The position numbers were made by a program, and so were the translations under genes. A stretch of DNA of 64,000 nucleotides from Hyphodiscus hymeniophilus. Lineage: Eukaryota > Ascomycota > Leotiomycetes > Helotiales > Hyphodiscaceae. The stretch is taken from the NCBI GenBank assembly GCA_016508695.1, contig VNKQ01000018.1, forward strand, positions 372,001 through 436,000, written 5' to 3'. Below are positions 12,116 through 23,192 of this stretch, one piece after another. The stretch's first letter is position 1, and every line of letters begins with the position of its first letter. The notes under the pieces are model-generated. The model saw nothing but the letters and a program-made list of their open reading frames with translations, was not told the origin of the DNA and did not search any database.

Positions 12116-13190
12116 ATGGATTCTCTACGCTCAGCGCTCCAGCCCATAACTCACAATCTCCCAACTCCCATTCACGACCTAGGCGTGTCAATCTTGGGAG
12201 ACGTGTGCTACAAGACTCTCCTCCTTGACAGTGCGTATTCATCGAATCCCTGGCAGTCCAATCGCTCAAAGTTTTGAACAATTCTGATCCAGGAAGTATG
12301 CGAGACGATCTCGCTCTTTCTGTACCCGAATCAATTATATACTCTGAGCGATCAGGACTCACAGCTAGGAAGTAATACTAATCTTCCTCAGTCGACGTTA
12401 CAGCCACAGAGTGCATCAAACTCGCCATCTCAAAGGGTCTAGGAATTGGCATCATTGGCGCATCCTCCATCGTCAAAGTCCCCCAGATCCTCAAGCTTCT
12501 CAACTCGAAGTCCGCTGAAGGCGTGTCCTTCATTTCCTACTTCCTCGAAACCGCTGCCTACCTCATCTCCTTCGCATACAACTTCCGCCAGGGCTTCCCC
12601 TTTAGCACATACGGAGAGTCAAGTCTTATTCTCGTGCAGAATGTCGTCATCTCGGCGCTGGTACTGAACTACAGCGGCAAGAGCACAGCGGCTGGGCTGT
12701 TCGTGACACAGCTTGTTGCGACCGCAGTTGCCTTGTTCAATCCAGAAATCATCAGCATGGAAAAGCTCAGTTACATGCAGGTTGGTGCTGGTGTCTTGGG
12801 GGTTGCAAGCAAGGTTCCGCAGATTGCGGCTATCTATAGAGAAGGCGGAACTGGGCAACTCAGTGCCTTTGCTGCAAGTCTCCCTTGCTGCATTCGATCT
12901 CGGGTCATGTATTAACTGTTTCTGCTGCGTAGGTCTTCAATTTCCTCGCCGGCTCCCTATCTCGAATCTTTACAACAGTGCAGGAGGTCGATGACAAGCT
13001 GATTTTGTACGCAACTATCGGTGGCTTCTTGCTCAATGCTGTCCTAGCAGGTCAGATGGTTTATTACTGGAATGCGCCTACACGAAAAGCGAAGGGCAAG
13101 CAGCGAGAAAAGATTCCAGTCGCTGCTACGTCTGGCTCAACAACCGCTACTCCGAAGGGGAAGAGTCCAACCACACGCAGAAGAGGTTAG
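12116..13190 (+). CDS. MPDU1-like PQ-loop protein (mannose-P-dolichol utilization)
   Basis: Three exons (12116-12230, 12392-12873, 12933-13190) give 284 residues. The protein matches the MPDU1/SL15 family of ER PQ-loop membrane proteins. These are needed for use of dolichol-phosphate mannose and glucose in N-glycan and GPI assembly. Both PQ motifs are visible: IVKVPQILKLLNSKSAEGVS at about residue 60 and ASKVPQIAAIYREGGTGQLS at about 175. About seven hydrophobic segments can be traced. The C-terminus is a basic Lys/Ser/Thr tail. The second intron must start with GCAAGT to keep the conserved SAFAVFNFLAGS reading, so it is a GC-AG intron of 59 nt. Confidence 0.9.
12874..12932 (+). other. GC-AG intron in the MPDU1-like gene
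   Basis: The only splice that restores the second PQ-loop frame uses donor GCAAGT at 12874 and acceptor GTAG ending at 12932. The GT one base later would shift the frame and change the conserved VFNFLAGS segment. Apart from position 2 the donor fits the consensus strongly, as is usual for GC-AG introns. Confidence 0.75.
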
Positions 13191-15040
13191 GATGCTCTAC
13201 GGAGTGCCTTATTTTCAAGCGTTTTACTTGGCTCCTGCGAACGCGGTAGTAGTCTTCAAATTATAATCCAACACATAGAATCCGGCTCTCAAGTGAAATG
13301 CAACATGAAGTTTGCGCCCTCTTTCAACGTTGGCGCGTACCGTTCAATATTTGCGTCGTTACTAAGCAGGATTCGCGTGCGTTTAAAAGTCGTACGTGGT
13401 GACAGCTGTGTGCTATCGGAGGCGTGGTGACATTGTGGGTAGCCTCAAGATATATTTCCTCCTTAAACTTCTGCCATACTCGATTTTTTTGATTAATCCA
13501 ACCAAAGCTGGAGGGCTACATAGCACCAAACGCTGCGCGCCCTCAGTCAGGAGACGATTGAATCAGTCTAAGCGGGCAAGAACAGTGTAGTGAATCACAG
13601 ACTCAGAAAGGATTTAGGAGAAGCGGCCTTGTTTAAATACCGTTTCCCGACATGTTGCAGCCAGTGCACAATGAAAGGCAGCCTGAGGATCTTAATATGC
13701 AGTCAGGACTCGAGCGTACATATTATTCACAGTGGATTGACGGACTCGAACGCCTCCGATATGCTTCAGATTCCGTCTCAATGAGCTCGAACTAAGAACC
13801 TTCACACTCACAGTGTGACTTTCAGTTCTAATAAACAATATCGGGAAGGAATATCCAGAGATCTCGAAAGTCCCTGTCTCATTCTCTTTGCAAGTGTTTG
13901 ATCGCGTTGTTGAGCCAGTGGGGTTTCACCAGGTTCGATTCTACAAAATTATACGAATCGAGTAATACGTTTCAGGACTGAGGCAATTGAGGGGAGGGAT
14001 AAAAGTAAGAGACTTGCCGTAGGCTTTTGGTTGTGATTAATAATGGCAAGGTCCGAGGGAGGTGCAGAAGTAGCTGGTGACAGAGCGAAGTCGTTTGCTG
14101 TTTGATCAATGGGATGAGATCATGGAAGGGCAAGTACATCTTTCCAGAGGTCCCAAGACTATGCACAGTCCGTGAGATTACTCAAAATGGGGCGAAATGT
14201 GCAAGAACCCGCGACCAGGCAGAAGTCTCCTTGGTCTTGAATTGGAAATTTACTCACGTGACCGAGGACATTTGCATTGCGAAATGAGTCATTTGGCACT
14301 TTGATCAATGATATGCTTCAGTCTCATAGCAGGCAATCGTCCATTACTCTTATACTAATTGTGACTGGGTTCGTGAGGCCCTTTGATACCTACCAAGTAT
14401 TTGTTGCTAAGTAGGCTTCCGGGCAAGCGGGTCTCTTTCTGGCTTGCGGTATCCAAAACACAAGGTAATCAGGATTTGCAAAAGAGCTTCAAAGTTTGAA
14501 GCTGTTATTAAGTGTTCATTGTGTATTCTGAGCTTTTGCCTCTTCGCTGGATTGAGCGTCGATCGACGCAAAAAGTCAATTAATCAATGTTGTCCTGCCT
14601 TCCCCGTTATCTGCATCTTCTCCATATGTAACACATGAATAGAGATTCTCTTACACTGTGTTCCAGTTCGTGAATTGCATGTCTTTCGGATGACTTTGTT
14701 GGGTCAGGATCATCATCTCAAATGCCTTGCATATGGCTCGGTCAAATGTCACTCTAGATTTGACATGATAACGCTTCCCCATGATCAAGCAAGAATGCCT
14801 TGGAATCTACCATCCAAGTCCGGTAAGACTACAACGAGGTTTCGGATATTTACTGAACAAAAACCAGTACCCCGTATTTACCGAAATTGACAGGTCGCCA
14901 AGGCGCATCCGCGAGGCACACTTCCGGAATTAGGCACCCAGCACATATATCGCCTAAAACACCTATAAAGACCATTCCTCTCTATTCAATCTTCAACATC
15001 TCTACCTTTGACTTCTCAAATCGTTGTAGAATCTAGCACC
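13191..15040. other. Gene-poor stretch, nothing supported
   Basis: A 1.85-kb stretch between the MPDU1-like and VIT/VWA genes. Only short frames without recognisable domains occur. A GGTTCGATTC word near 13932 was tested as a tRNA T-arm and does not pair. The last 100 bases form the VIT/VWA promoter. Confidence 0.5.
14964..14969 (+). promoter_or_regulatory. TATA-like box upstream of the VIT/VWA gene
   Basis: TATAAA lies 77 bases before the ATG at 15041 and is followed by a CT/AC-rich leader, a common fungal promoter layout. Its role is inferred from position only. Confidence 0.45.
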
Positions 15041-18000
15041 ATGGCGCACAATTCGTACCTCTGTGGTTGCTACTACTATGGCACACAAATGGTGCCATAT
15101 GGACGACGCATGAAAGAATATCTTCCTTTGCTAGACAGCGAAGCGCACAGTACTATCCTATCCATTACCTCCAGAACAGTTCTCAAGCAGACCTTTACCA
15201 ACCCGTCTTCGGATGAAGTCATCAAGGAATGCATTTACACCTTCCCTCTGTACGATGGAGTCAGTGTGGTCGGATTCACGTGCAAAATCGGTTCAAGAGT
15301 CCTCACTGGAACCGTCAAAGAGAAAGCAAAGGCAACAGAAATATTCAATCAGGCAGTAGCCAAGGGCCAGACCGCAGGTCTGCTTGAACAGGCAACAGAA
15401 GCAAGCGATGTATTCTCCACGAAGCTCGGTAATATTCCCGCAGGCAAAAGCGTGATTGTGGAAATTACCTACATCGGCGAGTTGAAGCACCATGAGACTG
15501 AAGGCATTCGATTCACGATCCCGACTAGTATCGCTCCTAGATATGGTCAAGTCCAATCGCCTACCGTGCCTGGAGGCTCCCAGGCTCAGCAAGATGAGGG
15601 TATCAAGATCACAGTCGACATCAATATGCCAGAGGGCTCCTTCATCAAGGGCATTCAATCACCTTCGCATCCGATCGGCATTTCCATGGGAGTATTGTCG
15701 ACTGCCACTGATGCCGATCCAACAATGAACAGAGCATGCGCCACTCTATCTTTAGGAAGTGCTGCGCTGGAAAAGGATTTTGTTCTCATCGTTCAATCGA
15801 AGGACATCGGTATTCCGAAAGCAATATTAGAGACGCATCCCACAATACCCCATCATCGTGCCCTCATGGCAACACTCGTGCCAAAATTCACGCTTCCTCC
15901 ATCCAGACCTGAGATCGTTTTTGTTGTGGATCGAAGCGGCAGCATGAGCGGCAACATCCCGATGGTAATTTCTTCCATGAAAGTCTTCTTAAAGTCTATG
16001 CCTGTTGGCGTCAAGTTCAACATCTGCTCTTTCGGATCTCAATCCACTTTTCTCTGGCCACAGAGCAGAAGTTATACTAGCGAGAATCTCCGCGAAGCCA
16101 TGCTATATGTCGAGACTTTCAAGGCAAATATGGGTGGAACCGAGACCTTCCGAGCCATCAAGTCTACCATCGAAAAGCGATACGCAGATCTTCCGTTGGA
16201 GATTATGGTAAGTCACTCCAATTGTGTCCCCAACGATCTCATGATCATTTCCGCTAATTACTTCGAAAGCTTTTGACAGACGGAGATATATGGAGGCAGG
16301 AGGAAATCTTCACCTACATCAACGAACAAGTTGAGATAACGCATGGAAAGATTCGCGTTTTCCCCTTGGGCATTGGAAATGGTGTGTCTAGCGCTTTGCT
16401 AGAAGGCCTTGCTCGGGCAGGCAATGGATTTTGCCAAAGCGTGCAAACAGGGGAAAGACTTGATAACAGTATTGTGCGTATGCTTCGTGGAGCTCTCACT
16501 CCTCACATCACAGATTATTCTCTCGAAGTGAAGTACGAAAAGGATGACGACGACTTTGAGCTTGTTGATCAAGTAACCGAAGGCGTGAAAGTCTTATTCT
16601 CTGATCCCAACACCTCCGAGTCAACGCCACAAGGATACAGACCACCCATCTCCTTGTTTGATACTACTGCCGATCCTGAAAAGGAAGACATCAAACCACA
16701 AACTTTTGACTACCTCCCAGAGGTCCCATACCCGAAACTTCTTCAAGCGCCACACCAGATTCCCAGTCTCTTCGCATTCTCTCGAACAACAGTCTACCTC
16801 CTCATGTCACCCAAGACTGTGCAACGTAACCCGACGGCGGTGGTCCTGCGTGCAACTTCTGCTCATGGTCCTTTGGCACTTGAGATCCCCATCGAGGTGC
16901 TCTCTAATCCAGCACAGACAATCCATCAACTGGCTGCAAAAAAGGCCGTCCAAGATCTGGAGGAAGGCAGAGGATGGATATTTGACGCCAAGAATCAAGC
17001 TGGAGTCCTTGTTAAGGACGCCTATCCCGGTCGCTTTGATGACCTAGTTCAGCGTGAAGCTGTCAGAATAGGAGAGCAATTCGGTGTGGCAAGTAAATGG
17101 TGCTCATTTGTGGCTGTTGAGGCAAATGACGGCAGAACCATGAATGACAAGAAGGGGGAGAAAGTTGAAAGCGTCGAAGCAGAGCAGGATGACGAGGATT
17201 ATGATGATGTCTACGTAAGTCCTTTCTGACTGTATTCCTATCTGCCGTTATCTTGATGAATTTGGTCCTTGGACCATCAATTTCCCCAGCTTCCGATCCT
17301 TCCAAGCTTTCATGGTAGCTGCTAATAAACCCATGACTGCACAGTGCGTATCCCGTTCTCCCTCAAAGATCGCTCTGGACACAAGCAATTTCGACACCGA
17401 ATTCACCGCAGACGCTCCAAATGATGCGTACATTAATGAGCCTATGCTCTCCCAAACGATGCAACAACAGTTCTCTGGCTGGTCCTACAATCGTCCTGTC
17501 GTCCCATCAGGTGAGGCGACTGGTGATGGAAGTCTGCAAGACTACCAAATGCAACACATGCTTTTGGAGCAACAAAACCAAAAACGCTACATGATGGCAC
17601 GACAAGAAGAGCAGCCATTTTCCCGTCAGGGAAATCAATCGCAAAATAATCATAATCTGGGCTCTGTAAGTACCATTGCTTCCATGCTTGAGATTCGATT
17701 GGCGTCTTCCAAAAGTGCGACAGAGCGAGAGACCTGTTTGAGAATGAAAATCCCCAACTCCAGTGGGACCATGCCTTGGTTCTTATAAACGCAACGCTTA
17801 CTGACCAAGACTTTACAGAACGCACCCCAGGCGCTCTCCAACCCCGCCACCAATACCCCACGACTTATGCAATTCCAGCAGCAGCAACAGCCGGCCCAAG
17901 CCATACCTGAGTGTCCAACCCCTACTACGCCAATTTCCAGAAGCTACTTTAGTTCTTCGGCTGCCGTACACTCCCCAATCAATTCAAGCGGAACTTTTGG

Positions 18001-18820
18001 AAACACTTCAAGTCAAGCATCCGCAATCCAAGGCGGAGACTTCGGCGCTCTCAGTGTTGCTCGACCTACTCCTGCATTTGGCAACTCAGGCGGACAGACG
18101 GCACTTGCGAGTAAAGGAATCTTCGGCCCCCAGAGTGGCTCTGAAGGTGAGAACAACTCCAGTTCAGTTGGAAATATCGTTTCCAGCAAGAAATATCGAC
18201 ATCACAATACAGTTGATGACGCTAGATATCTTGGTCTGCGAGATTTGGTTCTCGCTGTAGACTGTCGATACGTATCTTGGAGTGATACTAACAATTACTC
18301 AGTGCTTCCGCATGGAGATCGTGCCGGACACAGTAATAATCAATTCAGACTGCAAAAGGCGAAACGCGCCGGCCCAACAGCGTCAGGAAGAATGCTAAGA
18401 GCTAGTCCTTTCAGCCCAACTTCCTCCTCATCCGCTGGGAACATGGAAATGGACGAAGATACAATTATCCCGCCAGGATCGCCAACACCATTGGACTGGA
18501 CCGCGAAACCCGTCGGCGACAAAGTCCATGCGCTCATCTCTCTCCAAGATTTCGAAGGTTCATGGTCTGCCACGGGCCCTGAAATTCCCCGAATCATGGG
18601 TATGGAGATACCAAAGGCTCCAGAGGGAATTGAAGAAAAGACCTGGGTCACTCTGCTCGTCATTGCATACCTTGAGATCCATTGCGCTGCTGAGGAGGGA
18701 ACTTGGGGATTAGTAGCTGAGAAGGCGAAGGAATGGCAGTCGGCTAGTCAGACTTGGTTACTTTCCACCACTGGGATGGAGAGTGCTTGGAAGCAGGCGA
18801 GAGACTACGTGAAGAAGTGA
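15041..18820 (+). CDS. VIT and von Willebrand A domain protein (ITIH/VWA5-like)
   Basis: Proposed exons are 15041-16207, 16270-17214, 17345-17665, 17819-18146 and 18303-18820, giving 1092 residues. A VIT domain fills about residues 10-140 (around YTFPLYDGVSVVGFTC and LGNIPAGKSVIVEITYIGEL). A VWA domain follows from about 290. It has a complete MIDAS start (FVVDRSGSMSG, DxSxS), the Thr region (GGTET) and the downstream LLTDGD strand. The C-terminal third is Gln/Ser-rich and then has a conserved helical segment (LISLQDFEGSW ... WVTLLVIAYLEIHC) seen in VWA5/PARP4-like proteins. The architecture suggests an intracellular or surface metal-dependent binding protein; its substrate is unknown. The ATG at 15041 follows a short leader. 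The stretch 18147-18302 has no stop and may be kept in some transcripts, which would add 52 residues. Confidence 0.85.
18147..18302 (+). other. Stop-free, in-frame candidate intron (156 nt)
   Basis: The donor is GTGAGA, the branch site a textbook ACTAAC, and the acceptor TTACTCAG lies about 10 bases later. The length is divisible by three and has no stop, so splicing or retention both keep the frame. The encoded 52 residues look unlike the flanking Ser/Gly-rich coding sequence, so removal is favoured. Confidence 0.65.
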
Positions 18821-19124
18821 TGGGCTACGGAGAACGTGTACAAAGGCTTTCCAATGACTAGGCCTTTGTCTCTCTTTTCTTCTATCTTGGCTTTTGGTTT
18901 GTTGAAGCCAGAATTGACGATCGACGCTCCGTCACCAGTCATTTAGAGATTTTTGGTATTTTGATTGGACACTGTGGTGTAGGGAAATGACTGCGAATTT
19001 GGTAGACATGAATTCATGCACAACTCACCATGGCCTCATCTCCATCTTTACAAACAGTGATTTGCTTCCTCAGGTACAAGATTTTCTACGCTCATTTTTC
19101 AAGCCAAGCGAAACACCCAGAGCC
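18821..19124. other. Convergent 3' spacer
   Basis: The VIT/VWA gene and the oxygenase gene end towards each other here. Nothing else is visible. Confidence 0.5.
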
Positions 19125-20193
19125 TTAGGTAGAAACAGGCAACGCATAATTGCTCGCCGTGATCCCAGTTCTCCACTCCCCCGCATTGACAGGCGCATAC
19201 TTGGGCTCCTCATCTACGCCCACCAACGGCTCAATCGTGATATCTGGACTTGGATGCACGAAAAAGGCAGCTGAGTACCTTGGCGGCAGCATTCCATCCT
19301 CACCGATCTCTCTCCTCTTCTCCTCGCTCAATGGTGGCGCTACAACCCGATGCAACGTTGATCGCAACCTATCGTTGGACAACCGCTGCAGTAGATCCGC
19401 GATGTTGATCACGCAAGTCCCCGGGATGGGCGTAGCGGGAAGGAAGGACTTGGTGTGGAAGGGATCGATCTCCAAACCACCCACGCTGTCCTGGAAGAGG
19501 ATGGTGCAGAAGCCGAAGTCCGTATGTGGATGGATGCGTGCATGTCGCTCGGAGAGGAGAGTGTGCACGGGGACGGGCATGTAGTGAAGGATCCGAAACT
19601 GGGCATCGGAGCGAGCCATATAGTTGTCGAAGAAAGTGGGTGGGAGGTTGAGGATTAGACCGAGGGCGCGAAGGACTTCAAGAGAGAGCTTGTGGCATTT
19701 CTGGAAGAAATCAATAATATTTGCGGAAGTATCGAGACTCAAGAAACTGTACCTGGTAGAAGTTGTCCATGAAGGTCTTGAATCCTTTCATCTCTTCGTC
19801 GCTAGGACATTTCTGATTCTGGAACCGCCGGTGCTCGTAAGCTTCCTTGTGGTTGATGATCCCATCTTTGCCATTCTCTGCTCCTTCGGGAGTGTAACCT
19901 TGGTTAATGGCCGGATTATCAAGACGGTCTTTCATTTTCACTTCAAGTGGTCGACTAAAGTACAAGGCGCTCTAATTTTGTAAGCCAGGGAGCTTCCATT
20001 AAGCTTGGTCGGAGCTTACAGTGGCAAACAGTTCATCTATTTCTTGTTGGGTTATACCAAAGTCTTTCAAATATATCCATCCATATACAGAGAATGCATC
20101 ATACAACTGCTGGGCAACCTTTCTTTGGTCTTGGGCAGAGCCATTGAGAAAAGGCGCGAATGAAACGACGGGAAAATTGGGTGTTGCAGACAT
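19125..20193 (-). CDS. 2-oxoglutarate/Fe(II)-dependent oxygenase (isopenicillin N synthase-like)
   Basis: Three exons (20020-20193, 19753-19971, 19125-19700) give 322 residues with all junctions at codon borders. The N-terminal DIOX_N-like region (FPVVSFAPFL, then YGWIYLKDFGI) is followed by the jelly-roll core. Iron ligands are visible: HxD in ARIHPHTDFGF and the distal His in LRSTLHRVV. The 2-oxoglutarate-binding Arg-x-Ser is in RYSAAFFVHP. The family hydroxylates, desaturates or cyclises small molecules in the cytosol. The substrate cannot be read from sequence. It is transcribed divergently from the adjacent Zn2Cys6 regulator, which suggests co-regulation. The ATG at 20193 starts the conserved domain. 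Confidence 0.92.
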
Positions 20194-20899
20194 GACTTCA
20201 GAATGCTGTTGATGATCGAAATGTGTTCGAGGAACCAAACAAAAATCCAAACTTGCAGGACAGGCGAGCGTTGTAAATAAGATGGTGGTCTCCTATACCC
20301 CACTTGAATCCTTATCATCACTCGTGATCGAAAGTGGGGATTATCAAAAGTGGGGTAGGATGTCTTCTGTCTCTCGCACCTTGTCCGTGGTGGTAGCATT
20401 CATCTTTTCGGAAAGTCGAGTGAACACTTTTTGGAAAGAGCGGTGAAAGCTTTCTAAAACGTGATTGTGTAAGAAGAGACTGTAAACAAGAAGGACGTGT
20501 CCAATCTCGCAATACCTTACTCAGTCAGGCTTCGCGTCTCAATCACATGTATGTGCGTGCCAATCACGTGAGCAATCATGCTCTACCCAGTTATCTCAAG
20601 ATACCTCATATAAATTGCTAGCCAAACCTAAAAGGAATACGAAACAGAGTCCCGGCGTTGCAATAGTGCCAGTAGTTGAGGGACAGATGTCATACAGTAT
20701 ATATATATCTATATTTATCTCTATTTACCTCGAACAATTGTGGCTAGAGCTGTGGCTTGCTGCTGCGCGGGTACTCGCACGCTCCATCACCAGCCATTGC
20801 TCGGCCGAGCTTGTCACGCAAGTCCGACGACGGTCCGTTCAAAGGGAGCCAAAGTAAAACCTCTGATACTCGTCCTCAATCACCAGACCAGCGACCAGA
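20194..20899. promoter_or_regulatory. Shared divergent promoter of the oxygenase and Zn2Cys6 genes
   Basis: 706 bases lie between two start codons pointing apart. Visible elements include a CACGTG core near 20565 within ATCACGTGAG and an AT-rich TATATATATCTATATTTATC tract near 20699. No gene fits in the gap. Control of both genes by the neighbouring regulator is an inference from layout. Confidence 0.5.
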
Positions 20900-22675
20900 A
20901 TGCCTCCACAGCGCACTGTAACTTCTTCAAAGGAAGGAAAAGTACGCCAAAGAAGCTCCAAAGCATGTCAGCCATGTCGAAAACGAAAAATCAAATGCGA
21001 CGGAAAAGACCCGTGTGAAGCCTGCGTAGGCTACGGATATGACTGTGTTTACATAGAGCGGCAGCCTCACAAAGCTCTATCAAGCACACTAGCAGGATCC
21101 CCCATCAAGGATGATTCAAACATCAATGATGCCGTTAATGGCCCTTTATTGGAACCGAAAGTCATTGGTCCCTACATGGCGACGGAGAGTGTTGTCACCA
21201 ACCCTGAAGCGGAGGGCTTTCTTTTACGATCTCTCAAAACCAGGTTTACCAGTGCCTATAGTGCGATTGCTTGGCCGAAGGCCCTTGGAGCCTCACTCGA
21301 TATGCCGATTCCACCCCGTCTGCAATCATTCGCGTGGAATCCTGGGAATCGAGCAGAGTCAAAAGTCATGCCCCAACACAGTCTCACGAGCATCATCTCA
21401 CAGGACGAAATGAAGCGATATACAGACGTCTTCTTCAACGACGTCAACCCAATATTCGGGCTTGTCGACCGTGAGATCTTTGCCAGGAAGTCAGAAGAGT
21501 TATGGATTCTTCACAAACGAGGAACGGACTTTGAAAGTGTCACGTGCGGGATGGTCGCTCTTGGATCTTTCTTCTCACCTGATCCTCTTCCTGCGGAGGC
21601 TCAGGTTGTCGAACACTTAAGATTATTGCTTGACCTGACAGTAGCTCATGCTCCAGGTTGGCTCGCTCTTAATCATATCCAAGCTTGGATTTTACGAGCG
21701 ATCTATCTACGATCTACAACAAGACCCCATCTCGCTTGGATGGCATCCAATACCGCAGTCCACCTTGCTGAAGCCCTGGGACTACATCGGGACCTCTGTG
21801 AGACGCAGATGAAGCAAGAATTGCGTCGACTGCTGGAAAAGTCGGAAGTGACTATGCGAAGAAGGATCTTTTGGGTGGCAATGGCGTTAAATCAGTTTCT
21901 GGCGGCTGAGTATGGCAGGGCGAGAGCTTCGGTTGAATTGGTTTCTTGCCTACCACCGGATTCGAAGTCTAATGAGTTGTTCCTCCAAACGCTAGCCATA
22001 TTTCAGTCAGTTCCCAAAACACAAAATCTGCTCGGCAGGGGTCCTGAACTGCTAGAAACGCTGCAGTCTGCGATGGCGTTACCAGCAAAGGCACCCTTCC
22101 TCGGACTTCTAAGGGCTGACGCTTGTTTCTGTACTTTCCGTATGCTTCGCTCTACCAACTCAAGCCTTTCAAATACACAGATCGCGGCCCTTTTGGAAGT
22201 GATTCGAGTTGCGTTGGATGCAACAACATTTCTTGCCACCTTACGCCAGCCATGGTGGAATATCATTGGAACATCTTTCCATTCAGTGTGCATCCTCTTA
22301 TCTCTTGATACATCCGCTAGCCTAGCCATGATACCATCTGCGCTGGAGACTTTGAAAAATGTTTCCACCACATATGACTCGCATCTTTCAAGAGAGGCTA
22401 TTTACACAGCCTGCGCCTTGGTGGACGGAGCTCGCGAGAAGAAGAGAAAGGAAATGAACAGTCTTGATCGAGGGATCGATGTGGTCGGCAGCATCTTGCC
22501 GTCTCCTGGTTCTGGATCCGTCTTTTCTGGAGGGGCTGACCTCGAGTGGTCGATGAACAACGATTTGGGCTTGTCGGACTTTCTTGATTTTGGAGGATAT
22601 GGATTCGATAATGATGTATTCCCGTTACCAAACGCAGGTTTGTTTACAACCGGCGATCACAACGGCACACTTTGA
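20900..22675 (+). CDS. Zn2Cys6 fungal-specific transcription factor
   Basis: A single frame of 591 residues. The binuclear zinc cluster is at residues 23-49: CQPCRKRKIKC, then DGKDPCEACVGYGYDC, with the C-x2-C-x6-C-x5-C-x2-C-x6-C spacing intact. A coiled or linker segment follows. The fungal-specific transcription-factor middle homology region runs from about residue 170 (FFNDVNPIFGLVDREIF) through AWMASNTAVHLAEALGLHRD at about 295. The acidic C-terminus could serve in activation. It is nuclear and likely binds CGG-type half sites. Its position between the oxygenase and the MFS transporter is typical of pathway-specific regulators. No introns are needed. Confidence 0.93.
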   Translation: MPPQRTVTSSKEGKVRQRSSKACQPCRKRKIKCDGKDPCEACVGYGYDCVYIERQPHKALSSTLAGSPIKDDSNINDAVNGPLLEPKVIGPYMATESVVTNPEAEGFLLRSLKTRFTSAYSAIAWPKALGASLDMPIPPRLQSFAWNPGNRAESKVMPQHSLTSIISQDEMKRYTDVFFNDVNPIFGLVDREIFARKSEELWILHKRGTDFESVTCGMVALGSFFSPDPLPAEAQVVEHLRLLLDLTVAHAPGWLALNHIQAWILRAIYLRSTTRPHLAWMASNTAVHLAEALGLHRDLCETQMKQELRRLLEKSEVTMRRRIFWVAMALNQFLAAEYGRARASVELVSCLPPDSKSNELFLQTLAIFQSVPKTQNLLGRGPELLETLQSAMALPAKAPFLGLLRADACFCTFRMLRSTNSSLSNTQIAALLEVIRVALDATTFLATLRQPWWNIIGTSFHSVCILLSLDTSASLAMIPSALETLKNVSTTYDSHLSREAIYTACALVDGAREKKRKEMNSLDRGIDVVGSILPSPGSGSVFSGGADLEWSMNNDLGLSDFLDFGGYGFDNDVFPLPNAGLFTTGDHNGTL

Positions 22676-23192
22676 GGCAAGAAGAAGAGTTTACTTACTC
22701 GCACTCGAAGGAATGGAACTCAATACTTCGGCAGACCTTAACCGCCATATTGCTTCTTTTGCGAAGACCAGGTTCCTCCCCGTTCTATCCGTCGCAACCG
22801 TTAAGTCCTTCTTTCCGCTGACTTATCACTTGGCGAACCGAATCCGCCAATCAAGATGGAAATTATTAGCAACCAAGACCCCGCAAATCGATGGCGCATT
22901 ATGAAATATCCATTAAAGCCGAAATTCAAGACCGATTGATAATTTTACAGACGGACTTGACATCAAAGATGCGTTCGAAGAGTCATCGAAGAAGGAGCCA
23001 TATAGATCGTGCAGAGCTGCTCGAGTGCTGACTTGCATGGAATATTGAGCCTACATTTGTCGTGATTTCCTTTTGAATACCTCAGTTTGGACGAACAACG
23101 TCTAACAGCCCTTGATATATTGCCCAGGGAACATAATCAAATCGCTCCAGCCATCACCGAACTCAGCGGACGTTTCAGCTCGAGCCACTGCC
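22676..23192. other. Intergenic spacer upstream of the MFS gene
   Basis: This is the 3' flank of the Zn2Cys6 gene and the promoter of the MFS transporter. No gene or repeat is supported. Confidence 0.5.

Noticed and set aside
13920..13950. GGTTCGATTC word resembling a tRNA T-arm
   Set aside because: The flanking five bases do not pair and no acceptor or anticodon stem can be drawn.
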